Origin: an uncultured Myxococcales bacterium
GTDB taxonomy: Bacteria; Myxococcota_A; UBA9042; DTJE01
Direction of reading: 5' to 3'
Length of the DNA stretch: 64,000 nt
Assembly: GCA_903936705.1 (NCBI GenBank)
Contig: CAIZWN010000076.1
Location: 1-64,000, forward strand
The notes below the pieces were generated by a model that had not been told where the DNA came from, made no database searches, and saw nothing but the letters and a program-made list of their open reading frames with translations. Below, in pieces: positions 35,440 through 44,316 of the stretch. The number at the start of each line of letters is the position of its first letter. The stretch's first letter is position 1. The position numbers were made by a program, and so were the translations under genes.

Positions 35440-36276
35440 TCACTTCCGTCCGTTGCAGCTAGGGCTTGTGTTCCGCTCGCCAGACCCGCGCAACGGGTAC
35501 TCACCGGAAACGAGCCAGAACATCAGGTACACGACTGCCTGCCACATATCCCAGTACTTGTCGTTCTCGGTCATCAGGCCCAGCATATCGATCAACACAC
35601 CGCTAAAGTTCGCGAGTACGATCCCGCCAATCAGATGCAGCGTCCTCGGGGGCGAGGCCTGCCTGATGAACTGCGTCATGTCGGCGAGGGTTGCGCGTGC
35701 TCCCCGCAAGCCTTCTTTCCGGGGGACCTTCCAGGCGGCCAGCGCAAGCAGGCACAACCCGACGACCACGATCGAGATTTGCAGGAAGAGCCATCCTCCG
35801 TTGAGGTCTCGTATGACGTGGTGGATCGGCTTGAACCCGCCAACCAGCCAGGAGAGCGGCTCGTACTGGATCTCTTCCAGATGCACCCAGTAGAGGAACA
35901 CTGCGATGCCTCGCGGGATCCATCCCGGCAGGCCTTCGATGCGACGGAACCACCACGAGGCAACCGCCAGCGGCAGGATGAAGGCTGTCAACTCATCGAT
36001 TAGAAAGGAGTCAGTGTTCGAGCAGGCGAGCAGCCTGCCGACTTCGGGGCTGAACCGGAAACACCATTTCGTAGGCTGCCAGGTGAACAGCCAGTAGTCC
36101 AACCACGGCAGGAACCCCAGGGCGCACGCCCAGACCAAAACCTGGGGAAGCAGGTACCACAACCACAAAAGGCGGCCTTGCTTCCTGGGCGCGACCCACA
36201 ATCCGCGCAGGGGCGCCTTGAACGCGATTAGGACCGCAGGCATCAGGAAAAGAATGAGATAGTAAACCAGGAACAT
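35440..36276 (-). CDS. Polytopic membrane protein of unknown function
   Basis: 278 residues with about seven hydrophobic segments (first at 2-19, then ~37-65, 95-110, 120-135, 160-180, 210-230, 245-262). It contains Trp/His-rich loops such as WVHLEEIQYEP and GGFKPIHHVIRD. No family was recognised. It is the first gene of a pair with the SGNH hydrolase (4-nt gap). A polytopic protein next to an anchored SGNH protein recalls the MBOAT-plus-AlgX arrangement, but this one lacks a visible MBOAT signature. Start ATG 36276. Confidence 0.65.
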   Translation of the reverse strand: MFLVYYLILFLMPAVLIAFKAPLRGLWVAPRKQGRLLWLWYLLPQVLVWACALGFLPWLDYWLFTWQPTKWCFRFSPEVGRLLACSNTDSFLIDELTAFILPLAVASWWFRRIEGLPGWIPRGIAVFLYWVHLEEIQYEPLSWLVGGFKPIHHVIRDLNGGWLFLQISIVVVGLCLLALAAWKVPRKEGLRGARATLADMTQFIRQASPPRTLHLIGGIVLANFSGVLIDMLGLMTENDKYWDMWQAVVYLMFWLVSGEYPLRGSGERNTSPSCNGRK

Positions 36277-36399
36277 GCAGCTACCGCCTCTTCACTACGA
36301 CTCGCCGCAGTGGAGACGCATGGTGCCGACCCACCCGGACACGTAGCTTATCGTTCATTTTAGTGGTGGCCTAGTCAAGGGACGACGTTGCTGAAGTGG

Positions 36400-37434
36400 T
36401 CAGGTTCTTCGCCGCTGGCCGTGGGTCTCGATTCGGGATGATCGTATGGTGCCGATCACTGTCATTGCCGCCTCGCGGATCGCACGTGGGTCGAGCGAGT
36501 AGAGCAGGTTCATCTCGACTTCGCTGTCGCTCCAGCACGACCTGCACGGTGTCGCGTGGAGCCGACTGAACGCCTCGCCGAACCCGGCGGTTGCATCGAC
36601 AGGTTCGTCGAGGCCCACCTTGGCCCCACACGCGTGCATAAAGCCGTCGGGTTCTATCCTGCAGAAGATCCGTCCGGCCGAACACGTGACCGGCCGGTGG
36701 TCCGGCCACTTCCTCAGGTACAACAGGGTCGGCATCGAACTGGTGATGCAGTTCTTTTCTTGCCGCTTTGCGATGATCAGGCGGTCGAGGAAGGATCGAT
36801 AGGCATCGACGGGAGGCAGTAGTCCGGCGACGTCGTTTGACGTGAGCGGGAAGGAGTCGACTGGCGATACGCTCAGAGAGACCCTTTGCTCGGACGCGAA
36901 GGAAAGAAAGAAGTCCGGAATCCCGACGTTGTGTCGTGTCAGTGTGGCGTGAACCCGTACGTTCAGACCAGCAGCGACCGCCTTTCCGATCCCCTTGGTA
37001 GCGGCCCTGAAACTGCCCGTGCCACGGATCCGGTCGTGAACCTCCTCTGGTCCGTCGATGCTGACCGTAACGAAGTGGGCCGCGATGGCCTCATCGATCC
37101 GATCTGGCAGCAGGGCGCCGTTCGTGTTCAGCCCGACCAGGACCCCCGCGCTGCGCAGGTGCCGCATCAGGATGCCTATGTCCGGACGCAGCAGTGGTTC
37201 CCCCCCGGACAGCGTGACCATCGCGACGCCGTGGTGTGCCATTGCGTCGGCAAGGTCGAGCGCTCGGGATGCGGATAGTTCGTCAGCGGCTGCTGCTGGC
37301 CTGTCGCAATATGCGCACCGGGAGTTGCAGCGATTGGTTACCGCCCAGCCGACCAGCAGCGGTGAGTATCGATGGAGGACCTTTGCGCCTGCGGCGGCGA
37401 GAACTGCGTTGAGCATCCGGCTTGCGCTGGTCAT
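36400..37434 (-). CDS. Radical SAM/SPASM-like protein
   Basis: A 344-residue protein with CNSRCAYC near residue 37, TLSGGEPLLRPD near 75, SIDGPEE near 125, and a C-terminal cluster region (CSAGRIFCRIEPDGFMHAC, CRSCW). It ends EMNLLYSLDP, like the 25353 protein. ATG 37434 has AAGG 8 nt upstream. It diverges from the PP-loop operon with 133 bp between starts. Substrate unknown. Confidence 0.85.
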   Translation of the reverse strand: MTSASRMLNAVLAAAGAKVLHRYSPLLVGWAVTNRCNSRCAYCDRPAAAADELSASRALDLADAMAHHGVAMVTLSGGEPLLRPDIGILMRHLRSAGVLVGLNTNGALLPDRIDEAIAAHFVTVSIDGPEEVHDRIRGTGSFRAATKGIGKAVAAGLNVRVHATLTRHNVGIPDFFLSFASEQRVSLSVSPVDSFPLTSNDVAGLLPPVDAYRSFLDRLIIAKRQEKNCITSSMPTLLYLRKWPDHRPVTCSAGRIFCRIEPDGFMHACGAKVGLDEPVDATAGFGEAFSRLHATPCRSCWSDSEVEMNLLYSLDPRAIREAAMTVIGTIRSSRIETHGQRRRT

Positions 37435-37534
37435 GGGTCGTACCTTGGCGGGGTCGCCGATACGGCATGATATCGGCGACACCGCGGCCATGCAACACCG
37501 GGGGGCTCCGGTTCGGGCGGGACTACCCAATGGA

Positions 37535-37543
37535 TGCTATAAT
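37535..37543 (+). promoter_or_regulatory. Putative extended -10 promoter of the module B operon
   Basis: TGCTATAAT is an exact extended -10 (TGn plus TATAAT), 25 nt before the PP-loop ATG. No good -35 was seen, as is usual for extended -10 promoters. Confidence 0.5.
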
Positions 37544-37567
37544 GCCGCGTCTCGTCTGGGTAGACTG

Positions 37568-38311
37568 ATGGCGGACGGTGGTTCGGTGGCCCTGATGTTC
37601 TCAGGCGGAGTGGACAGTACCACGGCCGCCATGATGCTGGCCCGCAAGCATGACAGGGTCCACCTTCTGTCGTATTCCAACGGTTACGGGCACTATCGGA
37701 TCGGACGGACTCGCGAACGTGTGTCGGAGTTGCGTCGGATCTGCGGCGACCGCTTCGAGCACGAGGTCCTTTCCGTACAGGACCTATTCGAGTCGTTCGT
37801 GGCGGGTCGGGCGGAGGAGGAATTCCGACGGTACGGCTCGGGTTTTGTATGGTGTATGGGTTGCAAGATGGCGATGCACACCCGCAGCATCGAATACTGC
37901 CTTGGAAAAGGCATTAGTCGGATGGCCGACGGATCATCCCAGGCTACCGGCGAGATGGTCGAGCAGATGCTGGTCAGCGTCCACCTGATCCGACGTTTCT
38001 ATGCTCGCTGGGGCGTCGATTTCCGGACGCCGGTCTACACGATCCCTCGTGAGGAGGAGATCGATTACCTGAAGACTCAAGGTTTCAGGATGGGGTTCCG
38101 GATCGGGAGCCGCTTCCTTGGTGTGCAGCCCAAGTGTCGTCCGGGCGAGCTGTACTACCTGCCCTTCCTCGTCTTCAACCAGCCGCCGGTCCACGACGAG
38201 GACAAGGTAACGGCGTTCATCGAGGAGAAGGGGCGGGCTGCCGACGCACACCTTGCCGAGTGGTGCCGCCGCATGGGTATCCCGACACCGGTGCGATCGG
38301 GGGAGGCCTGA
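37568..38311 (+). CDS. PP-loop ATPase, probable sulfurtransferase-type enzyme
   Basis: A 247-residue member of the adenine-nucleotide alpha-hydrolase (PP-loop) superfamily. The ATP-binding SGGVDS motif is at 12-17. Cys96 and Cys99 form a CxxC (FVWCMGCKMA) and Cys190 (PKCRPGELYY) stands alone, a CxxC-plus-C pattern like the Fe-S or Zn sites of TtcA/TtuA, ThiI or QueC-type enzymes. Such enzymes adenylate a substrate and then transfer sulfur or an amine. A cysteine-desulfurase-like gene lies two genes downstream, which favours sulfur transfer. First gene of a plus-strand operon; its stop overlaps the next start (TGATG). Confidence 0.75.
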   Translation: MADGGSVALMFSGGVDSTTAAMMLARKHDRVHLLSYSNGYGHYRIGRTRERVSELRRICGDRFEHEVLSVQDLFESFVAGRAEEEFRRYGSGFVWCMGCKMAMHTRSIEYCLGKGISRMADGSSQATGEMVEQMLVSVHLIRRFYARWGVDFRTPVYTIPREEEIDYLKTQGFRMGFRIGSRFLGVQPKCRPGELYYLPFLVFNQPPVHDEDKVTAFIEEKGRAADAHLAEWCRRMGIPTPVRSGEA

Positions 38312-38580
38312 TGGGCTGCTGCAACAAGATCCACCTAGATAATCCCATCTCGTGGTTCCGGTATCTCGTCGGCCTGTGCTTTTTTGTCGTCGTTCAGGCC
38401 GTCGTGATGGCGGGCCTTGCTGCCGGGTCGCTGGTGTCGGCGCGTTGCCGAAACGTGCGGGGGTTCCATCGGGCCTGGGCTATGGACCGTATTCGAAGCA
38501 TCCTTCGCCCCGAGGGTTTCCGGGTCGGCGGGGCTAGGTCGGCCTGTGCCGGACCAGGGAGCGAGGGGGGCGGGACGTGA
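38311..38580 (+). CDS. Small membrane protein, function unknown
   Basis: 89 residues with one strong hydrophobic segment (~residues 15-43), an MGCCNK start and a Gly/Ser-rich tail. GGAGG lies 4 nt before the ATG, which overlaps the preceding stop; its 3' end overlaps the next gene by 4 nt. The overlaps on both sides argue that it is a real gene. The N-terminal Cys pair could bind metal or take part in a sulfur relay. Confidence 0.6.
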   Translation: MGCCNKIHLDNPISWFRYLVGLCFFVVVQAVVMAGLAAGSLVSARCRNVRGFHRAWAMDRIRSILRPEGFRVGGARSACAGPGSEGGGT

Positions 38581-39803
38581 TGCTTCCCCTTGATGTCGCA
38601 AAGGTGCGCGCCGACCTGCCAGTGCTGGCAATCCCGGTCCGTGGGCATCTTCCTGCCTACCTGGACTGTGCGTGCACTACGTTGACTCCTGAGCCAGTGA
38701 TCCAGGCCGTGGCCGCGCACCTGCGGTCGATTCCGGGGTGTCATGGCCGGGCCAACCACCGGTTCGGGCGTGAAGCCACGATTGCCTATGCGGCGGCCCG
38801 CGAGACGGTCCGGACGTTCGTTGGTGCGGCAAGGGCCGAGGACGTCATCTTCGTGCGCAACGCGACCGAGGCCATCCATCTGGTCGCCGCGGGGCTGCCA
38901 CTGAAGGCTGGCGATGCCGTGCTGACCACTGGCATCGAGCACAATTCGAACCTTCTGCCCTGGCTGGGCCTGGCTCGGAGCCGTGGAGTCAGGTGCCTGG
39001 TGCACCGGGTCGATATCGCCCGGGGCTTCGATCTGGACGCCTTCCGAAGGGACCTCGTGGATGGCGTGCGCCTCGTGGCCGTAACTCACGTGTCCAACCT
39101 GTGCGGCATCGAACTGCCCATTTCCGAGATAGTGGCGCTTGCGCACCGGAAAGGTGCCAAAGTGCTGGTGGACGGTGCCCAGGCTGCCCTGTGTCACGAC
39201 CCGGCTGTGGCGGACCAGGGGATCGATTTCTACGCAATGTCCTTTCACAAGGTCATGGGACCCACTGGCATCGGGGCGCTGGTGGCGGGACGGGGTGCGC
39301 TGGACCTGCTGGAACCTACCGTGCTGGGTGGCGACACTGTGGTGGACGTCAGGCCGGATGGCTTCGATATGGCAGCCGCGCCGGCCCGCTTCGAGGCCGG
39401 GGTCGGGAACTACGGGGGTGCGGCAGGCGCCAAGGCGGCGGCCGAGTACGTCACTTCCCTGGGCAGGGAGGCGATTAGGCGCCACGCGGTTGGCCTGAAC
39501 CGGCTTGCAACCGAGGCGCTTGCTCCCCTTCGACGTTTTCGCCTGGTGGGGCCGCTTGATCCCGAGGCTCGGGGATCCATCTTGAACTTCCGAATCGATG
39601 GCCTGGACAGCCGACGTTTGGCTGGACTGCTGGACGAGCGTGAGGGGGTGATGGTCCGATACGGGAAGCACTGCGTGCACCTGTGGTATCATGACGAGGG
39701 CTGTCCGGACACGCTGCGAGCTTCTTTCGGCCCCTGGAATACCGCGGACGAGGTCGAGCGCTTCACCCGTGCAGTTGCCGACGTAGCCATCATGCTGGAG
39801 TGA
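38577..39803 (+). CDS. Class V aminotransferase, cysteine-desulfurase-like
   Basis: A 408-residue protein starting GTG 38577 or ATG 38580. The PLP-lysine is K225 in MSFHKVMGPTGIGAL; VDGAQAALCH around 198-207 and EHNSNLLPW near 121 match the SufS/CsdA class. A Cys near residue 362 in VRYGKHCVHLWY occupies the place of the catalytic Cys, so sulfur release from cysteine is plausible. Its operon partner is the PP-loop ATPase at 37568. Other class V reactions (aminotransfer, lyase) remain possible. Confidence 0.82.
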   Translation: MMLPLDVAKVRADLPVLAIPVRGHLPAYLDCACTTLTPEPVIQAVAAHLRSIPGCHGRANHRFGREATIAYAAARETVRTFVGAARAEDVIFVRNATEAIHLVAAGLPLKAGDAVLTTGIEHNSNLLPWLGLARSRGVRCLVHRVDIARGFDLDAFRRDLVDGVRLVAVTHVSNLCGIELPISEIVALAHRKGAKVLVDGAQAALCHDPAVADQGIDFYAMSFHKVMGPTGIGALVAGRGALDLLEPTVLGGDTVVDVRPDGFDMAAAPARFEAGVGNYGGAAGAKAAAEYVTSLGREAIRRHAVGLNRLATEALAPLRRFRLVGPLDPEARGSILNFRIDGLDSRRLAGLLDEREGVMVRYGKHCVHLWYHDEGCPDTLRASFGPWNTADEVERFTRAVADVAIMLE

Positions 39804-39805
39804 CC

Positions 39806-40792
39806 ATGCACCGCTGGTTCAAGCCCGTTCCGAACCAGCCGCCCGATGGCGACGCGATGGCGGTTTGGCTGACATCGTCCGAGGTGGTACGAGAGGACGG
39901 CGTTGTCCTCTCCTGGTCCCACCCCGACCATCCCGGCCACCCGTATCCCGAGGCGGCGGCCCTTTGGCTGGCGCGTGCCGCCTGGCTGGTTGGGCGGGGA
40001 GTCGGTCCATCCGGAGCCCAGGTGCAGGCCGTCCGGGATCGTCTGGCTGGTGACTTGCGGGCGAGCGACGGCATTGGGCGCGACGGCCGTGTGTACCTGT
40101 TCGATACGGCCCTGGCCATCCATGCCCTGGCCTCCATCAGCGAAGCCTATCCTGATCTCATCTCGTCCGAAGCAGTGGATCCAGCCTCGTACCGGGGCAC
40201 CGTTCTGCGCTTCCTGGATGCTGACCTTCCTTCGCTGGGTTCTGGGGACGAACGGTCGTGCCGCTGGTCGGAGCGCTGGGCGCCGCACCTGTACCGAGCT
40301 GCGTCTTTCCTGGCCAGGACCGCCGCGCGATTGGGCGATGAAGGTTGGCGTGATGCGGCGCTGGAGGTTCGTAGGCGAGCCACTCGCGAAGCGCCAGCCG
40401 ACTACTGTCACGCCAGGGCGTACGCGGTCGAGGGCGAGGTGATCTGGAGGGCTTTGGGCGAGGCGCCGGGGCAGCTGGATCCTGCTGCCGAGGCCCTTGC
40501 ATTTGTCCGCCTTCAGAGGGATGACGGCGGATTGCCTGCCTACATGGATGGCAGCGGTCCTCACAGGGCCGACGCAACGGCCCAGGCCATTCGTCTCTGG
40601 GCGCTGGTGGATCTGCCGGCGCACGGAGAGTCGATCAGTCGGGCCCTGGACTTCCTGGCCTGTTTGCAGGCGCCCTCTGGAGGAATTTTCTACGAAGCGG
40701 GTTCGGCCGATGTAAACACGTGGGCCTCCGTTTTCGTGGATCAGGCGCTGTGCTGGACCCGGTCCGGTGCCGATCCGCTGGACCTGCTATGA
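39806..40792 (+). CDS. Alpha/alpha-toroid protein, second copy
   Basis: A 328-residue protein of repeated helical hairpins with Gly/Asp loops (QRDDGGLPAYM, APSGGIFYEAG). YCHARAYAVEG and RADATAQAIRLWAL correspond to YLHAHCYVVEG and HADSTAQGLRLLAL of the 18058 protein; the conserved His, Glu and Asp may form an active site. ATG 39806 has GGAG 5 nt upstream. Its stop overlaps the GT2 start (ATGA). In both modules the toroid gene lies beside a GT2 gene, suggesting a shared step in glycan synthesis. Confidence 0.65.
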   Translation: MHRWFKPVPNQPPDGDAMAVWLTSSEVVREDGVVLSWSHPDHPGHPYPEAAALWLARAAWLVGRGVGPSGAQVQAVRDRLAGDLRASDGIGRDGRVYLFDTALAIHALASISEAYPDLISSEAVDPASYRGTVLRFLDADLPSLGSGDERSCRWSERWAPHLYRAASFLARTAARLGDEGWRDAALEVRRRATREAPADYCHARAYAVEGEVIWRALGEAPGQLDPAAEALAFVRLQRDDGGLPAYMDGSGPHRADATAQAIRLWALVDLPAHGESISRALDFLACLQAPSGGIFYEAGSADVNTWASVFVDQALCWTRSGADPLDLL

Positions 40793-41478
40793 CCGAGTTG
40801 GCTGCCGTTTCGATTGTGATCCCCTGCCACAACGAGGCCCTTGCTATTGGAGGCGTCGTGCGCGCCTGCCATGCTGCCTTCTCAGGGCGCGTCCACGAGG
40901 TGCTGGTGGTGGACGACGGTTCGACCGACGGGTCGGCCTCTGTGGCCGAGGCGTCAGGGGCAAGGGTCCTGCGCCTGCCCGTCAATCGGGGCAAGGGGGT
41001 CGCGTTGCAAGCTGGCGTGACCGGGGCCATCCATCCCTTGCTGGTGTTCCTGGACGGTGACGGACAGGATGACCCGGCCCAGGCACCGCGCCTCGTGGAT
41101 CTGCTGGAAGCTGGTGCCGACCTGGCCATAGGCTCGCGGTTTCTAGGTACCCTGCATCCAGGCTCGATAACTCCCGTGAACCGGCTGGCAAACCGCGCCT
41201 TCACCTGGCTCGTGGCCTTGCTGTTCCGGCAGGACGTGACAGATAGCCAGGCCGGTTTCCGGGCGGTGCGACGCGACGGCTATCTGGCCCTGAACGTCGA
41301 GGCTTGCGAATACGATGTGGAGACGGACATGCTTCTGAGGGCCCTCAAGTCCGGATGGCATGTGCGGGAGATTCCGGTGGATCGGCACCCTCGCCATGGG
41401 TCGCATACGGACTTCAAGCGCATTCGCCACGGCCTGTTGATTCTGTGGACGATCATGAAGGGAAGGATGACCCGATGA
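40789..41478 (+). CDS. GT2-family glycosyltransferase, second copy
   Basis: A 229-residue GT-A enzyme: SIVIPCHNEA, VVDDGSTDGS near 40, the metal site DGDGQDDPAQ near 87, GSRFLGTLHPGS, and QAGFRAVR near 160. Closely related to the 16641 protein and likewise without C-terminal membrane segments; it probably makes a polyprenyl-phosphate sugar. ATGA overlaps join it to the toroid gene before and the carbamoyltransferase after. Confidence 0.85.
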   Translation: MTELAAVSIVIPCHNEALAIGGVVRACHAAFSGRVHEVLVVDDGSTDGSASVAEASGARVLRLPVNRGKGVALQAGVTGAIHPLLVFLDGDGQDDPAQAPRLVDLLEAGADLAIGSRFLGTLHPGSITPVNRLANRAFTWLVALLFRQDVTDSQAGFRAVRRDGYLALNVEACEYDVETDMLLRALKSGWHVREIPVDRHPRHGSHTDFKRIRHGLLILWTIMKGRMTR

Positions 41479-43217
41479 AGTGTTCCGGTCGCAGTCGTGC
41501 ATGCGCTTCCGGAACAGGCGAGGCTGGAGTCCTTGGGATCTGGGACGGCCACGACGCGGGGGTGGCCCTGATCACAGCGAACGGACTGGCCTTTGCGCTG
41601 TCGGAGGAGCGTCCATCCAGGCGGAAGCGATTTTCAGGCTTTCCCTGCCTGGCACTGGAAGCGGCTCTGGACTGGTCCGCTGCCAACGGTATTACCTTGA
41701 CCGATATTGCGCTGGCTGGCCGTCATGGTCGGGCGCCGCTGCGTATCCTGGAGCCGCTGTATAGGTGGTCCGACCCGTCACGGGATCCATTCTCGGTGCC
41801 CAGCAGGATGGCTCGAGGATGGGAGAACATCCTGCCATCACTGCCCGGTCTGCGGGCCGTCGAATCGCTGATCGCCGCGACCGTCGTTCGTGCGCGGTCG
41901 ATCCGGCTCGTGCCCCGCGGCAAGAAATCCTTGCGCTGGCACCTCGTCGATCATCATGACGCCCACGCTTTCTCGGCCCTTCTAGGGGGAGAGGGAAACG
42001 GACCGGCTGCCGTGATTACCTGGGACGCCTACGGGGAGGGTCGTTCCGGTTCCTTGCGATCGGCCGGGAATCCATTGCAAGCCCTTGAATCAATGCCGAC
42101 TTCTGCGGGTATCGCCTCTTTGTATGGGGCGATCACGGTTCTGATGGGTTTCGGCGAAGGGGATGATGGCAAGGTGATGGGACTTGCAGCGTCCGGCAGC
42201 CCGGAACCTGCCCGGAGACGGTTTCGAGACCTTTTCGACGTCCGGACCGGCATACCCGTGTTGCGACAACCCCTGACCCGGAGCGGGCTTCTGCGTATCC
42301 TGCGCGATTACTCCCGGGAGGATGCCGCCGCCGGTCTCCAGGCTGCAGTGGAAGAACTTGCCCTTCAGTGGATTGACCTGGCCCGGGCCCGGGTACCTGG
42401 AGCCCGCCGCCTGCTGCTGGCCGGTGGTCTTTTCGGCAACGTGCTGCTGAATCGGAGCATTGCCTCGCTTCCGGGCGTGGATGAATGCTTCGTGTTTCCC
42501 CATATGGGTGACGGGGGTCTTGCCGCCGGGGCGGCCCACGCTGCCTGGTGGTCCAGGTACGGATCCCTGGTTCGCCCACTGCGCCACGTCCTGCTTGGTC
42601 CGGAACCTGCTCCCGATGACGTCGCAGCCGTCGCCCGGCAGAGCGGCCGCGTCGTCTGCCGCGCGGCGGATCAGGCCGTCGAGATCGCTCGCCACCTGGC
42701 GGCTGGTCGGGTCGTCTGCCGATATGCTGGTCGCGACGAGTTCGGCCCGCGGGCGCTGGGAAACCGTTCCGTCCTCTTCGCGGCTAACGATCCGTCGACG
42801 CCGGCGCGCGTAAATGCCGCGCTGCGCCGGGACGGCTTTATGCCATTCGCACCTGCTGTACATCCCAGTGAGGCCGCAGCGGCGTTTCCTGGATCGTCTT
42901 CCGGCGCGGACCTTCGCTTCATGACCTGCTGTGCCGACGCCTCTGAAGCGTTTCGCAAGCAGAATCCCGGAGCGGTTCATGTTGATGGGACCGCCCGCCC
43001 GCAGGTTGCCGATGCGGTCTCCGCGCCGGCCATGAACGCGGTTTTGACGGCGGCCCGTGACCTGGGCCTCAGTGCCGTGGTGAACACGTCCTTCAACCTC
43101 CACGGCGAGCCTATCGTGCACACCCCAACCGATGCGGTTCGCACCTTCATGGCATCGGGTCTGGACGTTCTGCTGATGGACGACTTTGTTCTCGGGGGTA
43201 ACTGTGCGTTGGACTGA
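41475..43217 (+). CDS. O-carbamoyltransferase (NodU/TobZ family)
   Basis: A 580-residue two-domain enzyme that would use carbamoyl phosphate and ATP to carbamoylate a hydroxyl group. The N-terminal Kae1-like half has GIWDGHDAGVAL near 21 and the metal-binding VDHHDAHAFSAL at ~158-169. The C-terminal half has FGPRALGNRSVL, FMPFAPAV, HVDGTARPQ and VNTSFNLHGEPIV. Homologues act on sugars in Nod factors, aminoglycosides (TobZ) and other glycosides. ATG overlaps the GT2 stop; the last 14 bp overlap the next gene. The acceptor here is unknown, but a sugar fits the operon. Confidence 0.88.
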   Translation: MKCSGRSRACASGTGEAGVLGIWDGHDAGVALITANGLAFALSEERPSRRKRFSGFPCLALEAALDWSAANGITLTDIALAGRHGRAPLRILEPLYRWSDPSRDPFSVPSRMARGWENILPSLPGLRAVESLIAATVVRARSIRLVPRGKKSLRWHLVDHHDAHAFSALLGGEGNGPAAVITWDAYGEGRSGSLRSAGNPLQALESMPTSAGIASLYGAITVLMGFGEGDDGKVMGLAASGSPEPARRRFRDLFDVRTGIPVLRQPLTRSGLLRILRDYSREDAAAGLQAAVEELALQWIDLARARVPGARRLLLAGGLFGNVLLNRSIASLPGVDECFVFPHMGDGGLAAGAAHAAWWSRYGSLVRPLRHVLLGPEPAPDDVAAVARQSGRVVCRAADQAVEIARHLAAGRVVCRYAGRDEFGPRALGNRSVLFAANDPSTPARVNAALRRDGFMPFAPAVHPSEAAAAFPGSSSGADLRFMTCCADASEAFRKQNPGAVHVDGTARPQVADAVSAPAMNAVLTAARDLGLSAVVNTSFNLHGEPIVHTPTDAVRTFMASGLDVLLMDDFVLGGNCALD

Positions 43218-44274
43218 CGGCCTGCGCCTGCTTCCGGCCGTGCTGGCCGCCCGCGTGATCCCCGGCGGCCGACCCTACAAGATGCTCCTGTCCCTGACCG
43301 ATCGATGCAACCTGCGATGCAACCACTGCTTTACCTGGAAGCGCACCGCCGGAACCGAGATGTCTCCAGACGAAGCCTACCGCTTGCTTGCCGGCCTTCC
43401 GTCACTTCGCTGGCTGGACCTGACCGGTGGTGAACCTACCCTGCGTCCGGACAGGGATGCCATGGCTGACGCCGTGCGGGCCGCCACTGTCGACCGCTTG
43501 GCTTTCCTGCACTTTGCTACCAACGGCTTTGATCCTGCCGCTTCGGTCGCCTTTGCGGATCGACTTCATCGCCAGGGGGATCCTCCGCTGGTGGTAACGG
43601 TCAGCCTGGATGGCGACCCGACTACCCACGATGCTCTGCGAGGGCGCCGCGGTTCCTTCGACCGTGCGGTTGAGACCGCCCGCGCCCTGGATAAGCGCCC
43701 TGGTATCACGGTCTATGTCGGCACTACTGTCACCCCGGCAAACGCCGATCGCCTGGATGCCACGGCTGTCGCGTTGACGAGGGTTCTTCCGGGCCTGGTC
43801 CCGGACCGCTGGCACGTGAATCTCATGAACCGTTCGCAGCACTTCTTCGGAAACGCTGGAGCATCCCTTCCCACGGCAGTCCAGGTGCGTGTGGCTCTCG
43901 ACCAGGTGGACCGGATCCGGGGCCGATCCCTCGATCCCTTCGCGTTGCTCGAGCGAGCCTTTCTGAACGGTTTGCGGCGCCACTTGAGGGATTCTCGACC
44001 CCCCGTACTTTGCCAGGCTCTGTCAGCCTCGGTGTTCGTGTCGCCCACCGGAATCGTGCATCCGTGCCACGTGCTGGACGAACCGGTCGGCGACTTGCGA
44101 GATGCCGGGTTCGACCTCGAGCGTGTGCTGTCCGGCGATCGTGCCCGGGCCGCGCGCGCCCGGGTTTTGCGGGGGTGCGGACAGTGCTGGACGCCTTGCG
44201 AGGCCTACCACGCGCTCCTTGGCTCGCCCCTGACTGCCGTCAGGCTGGCGCTGGAACCTTCCGCCCGGCCTTGA
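43204..44274 (+). CDS. Radical SAM/SPASM-like protein
   Basis: A 356-residue protein with CNLRCNHC near residue 38, DLTGGEPTLRPD near 75, SLDGDPTT near 140, and C-terminal Cys motifs (LCQALSASVF...GIVHPCHV; CGQCWTPC) that suggest auxiliary cluster binding. The GTG start overlaps the carbamoyltransferase by 14 bp and has GGGGG 5 nt upstream, so it is the seventh gene of the operon. Substrate unknown. Confidence 0.86.
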   Translation: MRWTDGLRLLPAVLAARVIPGGRPYKMLLSLTDRCNLRCNHCFTWKRTAGTEMSPDEAYRLLAGLPSLRWLDLTGGEPTLRPDRDAMADAVRAATVDRLAFLHFATNGFDPAASVAFADRLHRQGDPPLVVTVSLDGDPTTHDALRGRRGSFDRAVETARALDKRPGITVYVGTTVTPANADRLDATAVALTRVLPGLVPDRWHVNLMNRSQHFFGNAGASLPTAVQVRVALDQVDRIRGRSLDPFALLERAFLNGLRRHLRDSRPPVLCQALSASVFVSPTGIVHPCHVLDEPVGDLRDAGFDLERVLSGDRARAARARVLRGCGQCWTPCEAYHALLGSPLTAVRLALEPSARP

Positions 44275-44316
44275 CACAATCTGCCGCTCAGCGTACCTGT
44301 GCCCCTGGAGGTCCCC

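Noticed and set aside
37058-37567. Longer version of the PP-loop protein
   Set aside because: The extension is antisense to the radical SAM gene at 36400-37434; an extended -10 promoter lies just before ATG 37568.
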